From Botryosphaeria dothidea (Eukaryota > Ascomycota > Dothideomycetes > Botryosphaeriales > Botryosphaeriaceae), in contig WWBZ02000016.1 of the NCBI GenBank assembly GCA_011503125.2, positions 3,224,001 to 3,288,000 of the forward strand: DNA of 64,000 nt. Direction: 5' to 3'. The notes under the pieces are model-generated. The model ran no database searches, had not been told where the DNA came from, and was given only the letters and a program-made list of their open reading frames with translations. Positions 12,508 through 22,416 of this stretch are shown in pieces. Each line of letters begins with the position of its first letter. The stretch's first letter is position 1. The position numbers and the translations under genes were made by a program.

Positions 12508-14552
12508 ATGCCGTCTGACAAAGAGGAAGAGCGAATTCGTCTGCTCGGAGACTGCAAAGCCAAAAATGAGCCAGAGAAGCAAAGGGAGCATCAGCCCGCC
12601 AATGGCTGGTTCGACCCAGCGCCCAACCGCCATAGGAAGTTCGTACTATGCTTCGACGGCACGGGCAACAAGTTCCAAGGGACAGACTCCGATTCCAACA
12701 TCCTCAAGATATTCCGCATGCTCGATAGACGCGACGGTAGTCAGTTCCACTACTACCAGCCTGGCATTGGCACCTATGTCACCACTGGCTCCTTGAGCCA
12801 CACCTCCCACTGGCAACGCTTCAAGTCCTGGTATTCCAAGACCAAGGACTCGGCTATCGGGACCTCATTTGCCGAGCATGTCATGGGAGGCTACAAGGTC
12901 AGCAGAACTCATCATGTGTAATCCTAGAGCTGATTAACTTACAGTTTTGAATCAGTTCCTTATGAGATACTATCTTCCTGGCGATGAAATTTACTTCTTT
13001 GGCTTCTCTCGCGGCGCGTATATTGCACGCTTTCTTGCAGAAATGCTCGACCACGTCGGTCTCCTCACCGCTGGGAATGAGGAGATGGCACGTTTCGCGT
13101 GGAAGACCTTTCAGAAGTGGCAAACCCGTACCGAGAACACTAAAGAAGACCGAGAGGAGAAGAAGCGTCTCCTGGACTATATGTGCGCTTTCCGGGAGAC
13201 TTTCAGCCGGCCCGTCCGTCGAATCAGATTCTTAGGTCTCTTCGACACCGTCAATAGCGTTCCCACGTTTGAGGGCCCGTGGATGCAACGCAGCAAGTTC
13301 CCGTATACTGCTCGCAGTACCGCGAAAGTCATCCGTCATGCTGTCGCCATCGACGAGCGCAGAGCCAAATTCCGTCAGGATCTCATTTCAGAGTCCAAGT
13401 CTCACAAGAAAAAGAAACATCATCACCTCCGATACAGGAGCCATGCGGGCAGAAAGTCCCTCGACATCGGTGTTCATGGGAGGAAAGAGAACGAGGAAGT
13501 CGACGGTGCTGGAGCCGGTCACGAGCGCCGCAACCAATTTGCTCGCACACTGCAGCCTCCCTCCCACGCCTTCCGCGATAGCTCTGATACGTCTGGCCTC
13601 CGATCAATGAGTCCTGGTCTGTCTTCTCGGCAAGAAATGCGTGGACGCCGTTCCAATCTCAGCTCTGTATCCCGAGCGTCCTCGGACATTCATAAACATG
13701 CCAGCGGCTATGATTCGGACGAGGACACACAGAACATAGAGGAAGTGTGGTTTGCAGGCTGCCACGCTGTAAGACAAGGCCGAGCCACTCCTTCCTCACT
13801 GAACTGACATCCATCAGGATATTGGCGGCGGCTGGGGCCTCGAAGCAGGCGAAGAAGCTGCCCTCAGCCACATACCCCTCGTGTGGATGGTGCGCGAAGC
13901 CCAGCGTGCCGGCCTCCAGTTCGACGAGAACAAGCTGCGTGCCCTGAACTGCTGCCCAGATGAAGAAGACGAGGACTTCGACCTAGCCACGCGCGACCAC
14001 GACACTACCGACGGCGCGATCGCTCCTCCAGAGATCCAGATCTCCGCCGCCACGCCTCCGCTCGACAGCCGCTCACGCTCCTACCTCGGCACCAACGGCC
14101 AGAACGGCGTGAATGGCGAGCAGGAGGCCACGACGACGGAGCAGCCGTCGACGCACGCCCGCTTCCATGCGTTGCTCCACTCGTCCGCCACAACCGGCAA
14201 GATACATGACGTTCTCTGCTTCAAGAACGGCGTGTCTGCTTTCGCTGTCGCATCATGGAACGCCATGGAGTGGTTCCCTTTCCGACGCATGGACTTGATG
14301 CCCGATGGTTCGTGGAAGAGCATCGCCTGGCCGTTGCCCAAGGGCGAGGTTCGCGACATTCCTCATGATGTCGTCGTGCATCACACCGTCCTACGGCGCA
14401 TGCAGCATGATAGCCAGTATAGGCCAGGGAACTTGATTGTCGGGGGCGGCGGAAGGGGTGTGAGGAGAGCGCCGGAGCATCTCGGAATGGGGAAGTGGAA
14501 GGTACTTAGAGAGGAGGGAGATCCAGTGGGAGAGGTGTGGGTGCGGGCGTGA
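12508..14552 (+). CDS. DUF2235 alpha/beta hydrolase (Tle1-type phospholipase fold)
   Basis: Predicted serine hydrolase (645 aa) in three exons: 12508-12897, 12956-13768, 13818-14552. The DUF2235 hallmarks are in order: FDGTGN near residue 48; GFSRGAYIARF with the likely nucleophile Ser at about 148; FDTVNSV with a candidate acidic residue at about 227; and GCHADIGGGW with the likely His at about 400. The family includes the bacterial type VI effector Tle1, which has phospholipase activity, but fungal members are mostly uncharacterised. Between the Asp and His lies a low-complexity insert of roughly 130 residues (about 260-395), rich in Lys/His/Arg and Ser, that is probably disordered. No signal peptide or membrane span is visible. 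It is transcribed divergently from the Ppo gene. The fold is confident; substrate and role are unknown. Confidence 0.88.
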
Positions 14553-14998
14553 GCAGATTGCATCAGAGATGATTTTTGTACAAGCGTCATAGCATCCCTA
14601 GGTAATGAACAATGAGCCCCTTTTCAAGTAATGAATGTGGGATGAGGGTAATCGTACCTGTGAACACCCGGATTTTGAGGACCAGTGTAGACACTGCCCA
14701 AGAAGTTAATCGTCACCGCAGAAAGTAGTACAGATCTCAAACAAAGTCATTTTAAAAATTCACGGATCTGCTCCCTTTTGACGAGGTCGCGCGGAGCAGA
14801 AGACGAGTCTGATTCAGAACATGTTATGAATGTGAGAAACTCTTCTTTTGAGGTCCGCTAAGTAAGAGCAGTGAGATCATGGCCATCCCGTTTTGAGTGG
14901 TATCCGAATCTACCATAATCGTCCCGACGCCTTTTAAATCCTGGAATATAAAACCCTAACAAACGCCGCCCAATGCTCGTTGTCAGATCGTTACGAGA
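14553..14998. other. Convergent gap between DUF2235 gene and PNO1
   Basis: About 0.45 kb of AT-richer sequence between two stops. No gene, repeat or RNA is recognised. Confidence 0.5.
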
Positions 14999-15818
14999 TT
15001 AGAATCTCTCCTTCATCCTTGAGGCAACAGTACGCAGGTTACCGTAGACCTTGCCCGGCGGAGCACCCAGGATCAGGGAAACGACAGCCTCTCTGGCAAC
15101 ATGGATGTTCTTGAAGCCGCCAAGAATGTGGATCTTCTGATCAGCGAGAACGATTCTAGTCCGCGAGGCATTCTCAATGGCGAACTTTGTCTTGCCATCC
15201 TTTCCAGCAATACGGCCAATAGCTCTGCTCAAGTGATCGCCGTTCAGGGTCTTGACATCCTTGATCTCGAAGGTCTCGATGTAGAGGTCATCGAGTCTCA
15301 GGAGAGCAATAGCATCATCGACATCGAAACCCAAACTGAAGGCCTTGACAAAATCTTCTCCCTTCTGCAATGCGCCGCTGTCGGTGGTGTGCTTCGAGGT
15401 GCGGAGCTCGACAGCCTTGTTCTTGATGTTCATGCGGACCTGGAGCTTCAAATGCTCGACAAGAGGCGGGTAGATCTTCGGCCAAGAAGCCTTGAGCGGT
15501 GTCATGCGGTGCGGCGGAATTGGAACCTTGCGAGTCTCGACTCGCATGGAGAGCGGAATGTCTTTCGCGGGTGCAAATTGTGGGCGGCCTTCGGTGTCGA
15601 CTTGCATCGTCTCCTCAGACGGTTCCGGAGCGGACGCAGGCTCGATTTCGGCGGTGGCATTGATGTCGAGCGGGACGCCTTCTTCTGCAGGGACCGTGAG
15701 AAACGAGAGCGCGCGCGACGTAAACGGAAGATAATTGCTTACCTTGGGGCACGTCGGTCATTGCGTTGTCTTCAGCAAGCTCCTCCGGCTTTCGCTGCAG
15801 TGCGGTTGGTGCGGGCAT
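14999..15818 (-). CDS. PNO1: KH-domain pre-rRNA processing factor Pno1/Dim2
   Basis: Ribosome-assembly factor of the 40S (SSU) pathway. It binds near the 3' end of 18S pre-rRNA and assists Nob1 cleavage and Dim1 methylation. Two exons: 15818-15743 and 15684-14999 (253 aa). The first 90 residues are variable and acidic. The conserved part starts at VPIPPHRMTPLKASWPKIYP and includes the KH region with AIGRIAGKDGKTKFAIENA, RIVLADQKIHILG and the C-terminal NLRTVASRMKERF. These match the Pno1 family end to end, and the length is normal. It shares a 376-bp divergent promoter with the Mdm31/32-like gene. Confidence 0.95.
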
Positions 15819-16194
15819 GTTGGGCAGTGGTTATTTTGTGAGTACCACGGTCTGTAGGCGTTGGTGAACAGGATGCGCGCGCGGGTGGACGTTTTGGTGG
15901 TTTCGTGTGGGGGTGAGCTCTGGAATTTTTGACGCCGACGTCTTCGCCGCTTTGCAGTAAATTCTTGGCAGATGGCCCGTGCGTGGCGGGCTTAAGGTTC
16001 CCTAGCGCTGTCGCGCCCCGATCATCGCCGCGCGCTTTTCGTTTCTTTGAGCACGAGCGTCATCCTCTCTCTTCTTCCTTGCTCGTTCCCTCAGAACAAA
16101 GTCTCTCTCTTCCTGCTTCAACCTCTGCGCCTTGGCTCTGTCTCTTCCTTCAACGGCACCAGGGTCTATCCGTCATGCTCTCGACATAGCAATA
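15819..16194. other. Divergent promoter of PNO1 and the Mdm31/32-like gene
   Basis: Short intergenic region serving two nuclear-encoded housekeeping genes. The side toward the Mdm31/32-like gene is rich in CT tracts (16060-16150), typical of a fungal leader. No gene is seen. Confidence 0.55.
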
Positions 16195-18380
16195 ATGAGT
16201 CGCCATGCAGCCGCTCGGGTCGGCGGAAGAACCCTGCTGTCTATCGTCGACCTGCCAATGCGCTTCACGAGACCGTCCTGTGCCGCACGCCTCATTCGCG
16301 ACACTCTGCCAACATCAGCACTCTTCGCCCGACATTTCTCACGTGGATCCCGTCCAGCCCTTTTCCAAGTACCGTCCGCGCCTTCATACTCACCAAATAT
16401 CACAACGACGTCATTGCTAGGTCTCAGATGCGCGTCGAAATCCTTCCCCTCTGTGCCGCGACGACCGCAAGGAAACAGTCTCATCCTCCACTACGCAAGC
16501 ACGACATGGAAGCGCTCAGCTCATACCACTTCCCGACGACGGAGAGGGGTCTTGAACAGGCGGAACAAGAGCTCGTCCAGCAATGGTCCAAACACACGCG
16601 CCAGCGCCAACGTCTCTGCGCCAAAACCCGAAGCCTCGAAACCACCACAATCTGAAAAGACGAACGATCCCGCGAATACCGCTGCTGGTGCAGGTGCTGG
16701 GAAACATTTCATGGACCGCCTTCCTCATCTTCCGCACCGTCCTACAAAGGAAGAACTGCTCGCTGCAGCTACCGGCGCGTGGTCTCGTTTCAAGGTCCAT
16801 TTCAAATGGTTCTCTATTAAGAGTGGACGCAAGTTCAACATGGATGACATCAGTGCCTTCTTCTCTTGGATCCTTCTAGGCCATCTTGCGTGGATCATCG
16901 TCGGGACAACCACCTTCTTCTCCATGTGCATCTTCTTGGTCAATACAGTATTCGCACAGGAGTCACTCGCACGATCGGTAGGCAATTATCTGACTAAGTC
17001 TTCTGGGGTCCAAGTCGTATTCGAATCCGCCATTATTCCCAAATGGGGTGATGGCGTCATTACGTTCAAGAATGTCTTTGTATCCAGAAGACCAGGCCAA
17101 GGCCAAGGAAATGTTAGCAAAGGCTCTCGAGACTCAGCGGCGGCAGCTGCGGCGGCAGCTATTGCGAGGGAACACGATAGCGACGCCTTGACCACAGAGG
17201 ACGACGGGAACTACACTCAGTTCGACCTCACCATTAACACGGTGAATGTGACCCTATCATTCACCAAATGGTTCAACGGAAAGGGCCTCCTTCGTGACGT
17301 GGAAATCAAAGGAATTCGTGGTGTAGTTGACCGGACTCACTTGATCACGCCAGATGAATACGTTGATCCCAGGTCTTACAAGCACGAGCACAATCCTGGC
17401 GATTTCGAGCTAGACTCTTTCGAAATGGAGGACCTACTTGTTACAGTTTATCAACCAGGTGGTTTTAGGCCCTTCCCAGTCAGCATATACCAGTGTGACC
17501 TACCTCAGCTGAGAAAGCAGTGGCTATTCTATGACTTCTTATCTGCCAACAATATGTCTGGATCTATCGACAACTCTCTGTTTACAATTCATCCGAGACA
17601 AACCCACAATTATGCCGATGGTCAATTGTCTGAAAGTCCCGAAGGGGGCTCTACACAATGGAAGAAGCATAGCCGGATACGCATTGACGGCCTTAGCATT
17701 GAACACCTGAACCGCGGCGTCGACGGTCCGTTCGGCTGGATCCATGAGGGAAACGTTGACATTGTGGCCGATATTATGTTCCCTGCGGACAATGAAGATG
17801 GAATTGCGAAAGTAATGTCCGACTTCTACGACCGCATGGAAGCAACAGTTGCCGCTACCGGCAGCCGAATCGGCGGCGACTTCCATCGAGAGGTTTCCCG
17901 GGTGTCTGTAGCTGAGGAGGACTCCGAAGCCACACAGGATCGGAACGAGGATGACAAGAGGTTTCTGGTCATGGATATGCGGGTTCAGTTCAACGATGTC
18001 CGAGCTGCAGTTCCACTCTTCACCAACGACATATCTTATGTCAACAATGCTTTGATTCGCCCGATTGTGGCGTACATCAACTCGAAACGGACGTTTATCC
18101 CCGTCAACTGCCGCGTCGTTAAGCGTGCCAGTGAGTTTGATGGGTCTTGGACCGTCTATGACAGTGGTCTTATGGATGATCTTTCCCGCGAGGTTTGTAA
18201 ACATCCCGTTTTAAATCATGCATCCCTGACTAACACCTGGTCCAGTTGTACGAAGCATTCGCGCGAGACATCAATGACGACCACCAGGCGCGCGCCCGTC
18301 GCTTTAAAAAGGTCGGAATCTGGACCCTTCAACTGGCCGCGCAGGCGCTCTTCCTTGGACTGGCGGGTAACATTGCCTGA
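16195..18380 (+). CDS. MDM31: Mdm31/Mdm32-type inner mitochondrial membrane protein
   Basis: Inner-membrane protein needed for mitochondrial shape, nucleoid inheritance and phospholipid balance in yeast. Two exons: 16195-18192 and 18246-18380 (710 aa). The first ATG in frame gives a long Arg/Ser-rich presequence. Residues about 140-175 are a Pro/Ala/Ser linker. A hydrophobic segment follows (FFSWILLGHLAWIIVGTTTF, then SMCIFLVNTVF). The conserved body contains GVQVVFESAIIPKWGDGVITFKNV and a Phe/Asn-rich core near PLFTNDISYVNNALIRP. A second short hydrophobic segment closes the protein (LQLAAQALFLGLAG). A poly-Ala run (8 Ala) sits near residue 320. The 53-nt intron lies just before the C-terminal membrane segment. 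Whether this is Mdm31 or its paralogue Mdm32 is not settled. Confidence 0.85.
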
Positions 18381-18835
18381 TCCCATCATATTTACCTCCC
18401 TACCACACCAGTCTCCCACATTTGGCATGAGATTGTGTACAAAAGTGTATTAAAAGTACAGCGACGGCGTTCTGAGGGTTTACCGGGAAGAAGATACACA
18501 CGGACTCTTTTCTCGCATCGGAGACGGGTATTTGCTTTGATTTTGGCAATGGAGAAAGAGGGCTTTCTCTAGGTGCTAAAGGCTTGACTTCACTCCGCAG
18601 TGACTGACTGCATCTATTCTTGCGCGATTCCCTGGCTCGTTTCTGGCCTCACAAGATACTGCTGCGTCGACAGACGTTGGGTTTGGTAATGCTTGCTTGC
18701 GTTCTTAGAGCGTAGAGCGTACGAGGATAACGAATTGAGAATTTACGCCATACTGGGAACTCCTTTCTTTATCTTGCTTCAATTCTGCGCATTTCTATTT
18801 CTTCTTGTGCCAAGCGCACATATGATATCAGATTC
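18381..18835. other. Convergent gap between the Mdm31/32-like gene and ARC40
   Basis: About 0.45 kb containing the 3' ends of both genes. No further feature is recognised. Confidence 0.5.
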
Positions 18836-20012
18836 CTAAACATTCCAGACAACAACCCTTCCATCAACGCCGCTCGAGCTGATCTTGGTGATTTGGCCGC
18901 CAGCTTCCTGGTAGCTGCGCAACATCTGGACAGTGTTCTGGTGGGTTGTCTGCAGCTTCGTGTCGTCCTTGACCTTGCCCTTCAAATCCATCTGCCTGAA
19001 CATGTTCCTGGCGCTTTCCTCCTCCTCACCACCCGCCTTGGCAGCGGCTTTCGTCTCCAGCGAGCCAACCAACTGCCAACCACTCTCGTTACCCTGGAAG
19101 CGGTACGCCTCGCAGTCGTGGCCTGCGGCGATGATAGTATCCTCGCTGGTGAAGAGCAGCGACTGGAATGGCAGCAGCTGCGTGCTGATGTTCAGCACGG
19201 CCTTGGGTGGGGCATCCGGGGCAGACGGGTACACAACCGTGACGCTGCTGTCGTGCGCCGCAAAGGCCAGAGCATCGCCGCTCGGGCTGAAGGACACGCT
19301 GTGCACCCAACCAGCCGTGTTGTTCAGGAACTCTCCGCAGACGGTGTTGAACGGCAGCCTCTCGCCCCAGGCCGACGGCTCCGGGCGTTGGTCGACGCCC
19401 TTGATGAAGGCGGAGAAAACGCGGGCGTGGCCGTCGGCAGAGCCGGCGCCGAGCAGGACGCTGTTGGGGTGCCAGGTGACCGAGGTGATGGTGCTGCGGA
19501 TGGGCTTCTTCAGGTGCTTCGACACCCACCAGTCGTTCTCCTCCTCGAAGTAGCAAATAGCGATGACACGCGCGCCGCTGCCGACGGCGAACTTGGTCTC
19601 CGAGGGCGACCAGCGCACGCAGGTCGCGGCGCGGTTGATGCGGAGCAAGACGAGCGTCGGCTTCCAGCCGGCGGCGGTGGGCTCCCAGACGTAGGCGTTG
19701 CGGTCTGGTGGTGGGTTAGCTGGCCGTTTGGGCTTCAGGGATGCGCGGGGCTGGTTGGATGTGGCAGCCCAATTGATGGTGGAGCGTACCCTGAGAGCAG
19801 GTAACAATCTTGCCGCTGTTGGGGGCAATGTCGACACCAGTCACGGTCTTGTCATGGCCGGTAAGCACGTCGCTGAGCTGGAACTTGCCGCCGGAGCGTT
19901 CGTAGAGCTCGACGTTGTTCTCGCGGGTGACGGCCACACCAGAGCGGTCGGCAGTGAAGGAGTGGTCCGCAACTGGATGGTGGAAAAGGTGGTGGACTTC
20001 AGCGGGCGCCAT
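18836..20012 (-). CDS. ARC40: Arp2/3 complex 40-kDa subunit (ARPC1), WD40 protein
   Basis: Subunit of the Arp2/3 actin-nucleating complex at cortical patches and hyphal tips. Two exons: 20012-19790 and 19704-18836 (363 aa, normal for the family). WD-type repeats can be followed: [30 protein letters not shown], then NRAATCVRWSPSETKFAVGSGARVIAICY, the signature ENDWWVSKHLKKPIRSTITSVTWHP, GWVHSVSFSPSGDALAFAAHDSSVTV, and a final repeat ending GVDGRVVVWNV. The ENDWWV(S/C)KH(I/L)KKP stretch is diagnostic of ARPC1. The loop before the last repeat is Lys/Glu-rich, as in other fungal members. It shares a 334-bp divergent promoter with the RRM gene. Confidence 0.95.
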
Positions 20013-20346
20013 GTTTGCTGTTGTTTGGTAATTGAGAGCGCAATAGGAGGAGCTCTCTACTATTGCGGGTGTGAGGTGTAGAGAGAAGCGGGATGGGTGT
20101 TGGAGGGGGCTGATGACGCCGCAGCGCGACCAGGGTGCCTCGCTCGGCGCAATTTTCGGCGCCTTCTGAATTCGCCAGAACGAGAGCTTCAGCAGCGAGC
20201 GCGTGTAGAACTACTTTACGACAACCCCACGTCACAAGTCTCCGCTGCACTGCTCGAGCAAACTCGCACGTCTTCGCCCTGTGTTTGCGACGCGTCACAC
20301 CCTCCATTGCCATCACCTCCTTCTCTCACGACGCGTTCCCTCCGCA
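20013..20346. other. Divergent promoter of ARC40 and the U1A/U2B''-like gene
   Basis: A 334-bp intergenic region between two start codons. It is GC-rich with no clear TATA box, as is common for housekeeping gene pairs. Confidence 0.5.
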
Positions 20347-21048
20347 ATGGCGAAGACCGACGCCGCAAAGGCTGACCAGGCAAAGCCCGCGGGCCCTCCG
20401 CCGAACCAGACGTAAGTGAGAGAGACCTTCTAAATGTCTCAAGGGTAACTCTGACTCTATGGCTCAGGTTGTACTGCAAAAACCTCCCCGACAAGCTTCC
20501 GAAGAAGAACCTCAAGCGCCAGCTCTACCTACTGTTCAGCACATACGGCAGCGTCCTGGACATCATTACGTTGAAGACGACCAAAATGCGCGGTCAGGCT
20601 CACGTCGTATTTCAAGACATTCCCAAGGCGACTCAGGCTATGAGGAGCCTGCAGGGTTACGAGTTCTTTGGCAAGAAGATGGTACGCATGTTCGACATCA
20701 GTCATGAGATCTTTTCATTGTTGTTGACAGAGTATCTAGGATATTCAATACGCAAAGTCCAAGTCCAACTATATCGCGAAGCTAGACGGTACTTTCAACC
20801 AGCCTCAGCCCAACCAGCCTGGTCCCGCAGCTGTCGCCCCTACCAGCCTCCAACAGTCCATTTTCAACAACCCCCCATCGTCACTACCTCCGCCACCTAC
20901 GGCCAACGGAGTCGACAGTGCAGATAATACGAAGAGGAAAGCTGAAGAGTCGGGAGCCGGCGATGCTAAGCGCGCGAAGATCGAGCAGCCGCCGGCTGAG
21001 GAGGAAGAGGACGACGAGGCCGAGATGGAGATGGACGAATCTGACTGA
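20347..21048 (+). CDS. U1A/U2B''-type spliceosomal RRM protein
   Basis: Small nuclear RNP protein that binds a U1 or U2 snRNA stem-loop. Three exons: 20347-20411, 20468-20681, 20740-21048 (195 aa). One N-terminal RRM: RNP2 is LYCKNLPDKL and RNP1 is MRGQAHVVF. The stretch PKKNLKRQLYLLFSTYGSVLDI and the following FFGKKMDIQYAKSKSNYIAKLDGTF are diagnostic for the U1A/U2B'' family. The second half is a Pro/Gln linker followed by a Lys- and Glu-rich acidic tail. There is no second RRM, unlike animal U1A. Two short introns lie in this 0.7-kb gene. Which snRNA it binds cannot be decided from sequence. Confidence 0.92.
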
Positions 21049-22416
21049 AATCCTTACGATCAGATGCCTGGCGGCGTTTCTGACATCCCTGCAGAACGTT
21101 GTGACAGAGAGCTGAAGATCTTCCTCCCACAAGGTAGCTCATGGCGTTATGGTTCTTTTTTGACTAGTCAAGTCTGATTTCACAATAACAGGAGCACGGT
21201 TCCGGGGCTGCTTTCCTCAAGAAGCTCGATCTGCTTGTAACGCGAGTTCCAGTGGTATTTGCAAGCCGACATACGCACCGATCACTCCGAACCATTGCAG
21301 CATGTACTGCAGAGGAGATGGCTCCGACTCTGATGCCGATTCTTCAAGGGCGGCAGCCGTATTGCATGGGTGCACAAAGAAGACCGGCATGTCTGTCACT
21401 GGATGATTCTTCCTGGTTGTTAGCCCCGCTCGGTTGCGTACTCTTGCTATGTCCCTCCATTGATGCTTACCGTCATACTGATCCCCCCTATTACGCCCAC
21501 ACTTCGAATTTGGGTGCTGAGTTGCGGTGGAACAATCAACTCATGAATGCGCTCGGCGGAAAGATCACTACCAACGGGCAGATTATGGAGACTGAAGTAA
21601 AGCACCGGTACGCGGTATACTGGAGAAAGCAAAATGCTGTACACCACCCACGGTGCCGGTGCCGTGCTTTGGTCACGGGGAATTGCCTCCTGTATTGATA
21701 AGCTACAGGCTCTCCAGAATAGACGTTACGTAGCTTAAGACTTGCCTCATCGCTCTCGTCTTCCGGGTCGAAGCACTCTCGGCTTGCATGTGCAGTGCAC
21801 ACTGAATCATGTGTAAGGTTCCGGATAATGCGCAGCCAGGTCAAATCGTCATGCTATGACGTTTTGTCAGTCAGGGACGGTGCGGAACTAATTAATCATG
21901 TTGCCGCAACCAGACATACCCCGGGCGGCAGCTCGACGCGCTGCCAGTCGCTACTAGTTGATCGCTCGAACAGGGCCACCAGACCCTCACAACCCTGTGC
22001 AAAACGTCCAGCTGACAGGAAGGGGAATGCGGGAGAGTTGGTCCCGACCATCGTCTGAGATCTGCAAGGGCTTGGAGATGGGCAGTCCGGTGGTCTCGCG
22101 ATCGTGGACAAGAGGGCATCTTTGAGCAGGTGGAGCGGACCCTGCGTCACAGGCGAATCGAGTCCATGCATGTTCCGCCCGTGTCGCGCCAAGCCCTGTC
22201 CGCGGATGCCTTCTCTTTCGCTCCAACGAGCTCTCAAGGCTGCAACGCCATCCTTCCTCCATTCTATCGCCTAGCTTAATTAATTTGCCCTCCCCTCGCT
22301 ACGACGTGCAAAGCCGCGCTTCATCCGACACACCACCTCCACCTGTTCGTTCACCATCAGGCCTCAAGTCCCTCGACATCCGAAAAAGGCAGTCACAGCT
22401 CCAGCTGCCTGCGACC
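21049..22416. other. Intergenic, upstream of the Chk2-like kinase
   Basis: About 1.4 kb between two rightward genes. Small frames exist on both strands but none has recognisable motifs or consistent codon use. No repeat or RNA gene is recognised. Confidence 0.5.

Noticed and set aside
18893..19804. 303-codon plus-strand frame opposite ARC40
   Set aside because: Antisense shadow of the WD40 gene with no motif of its own.
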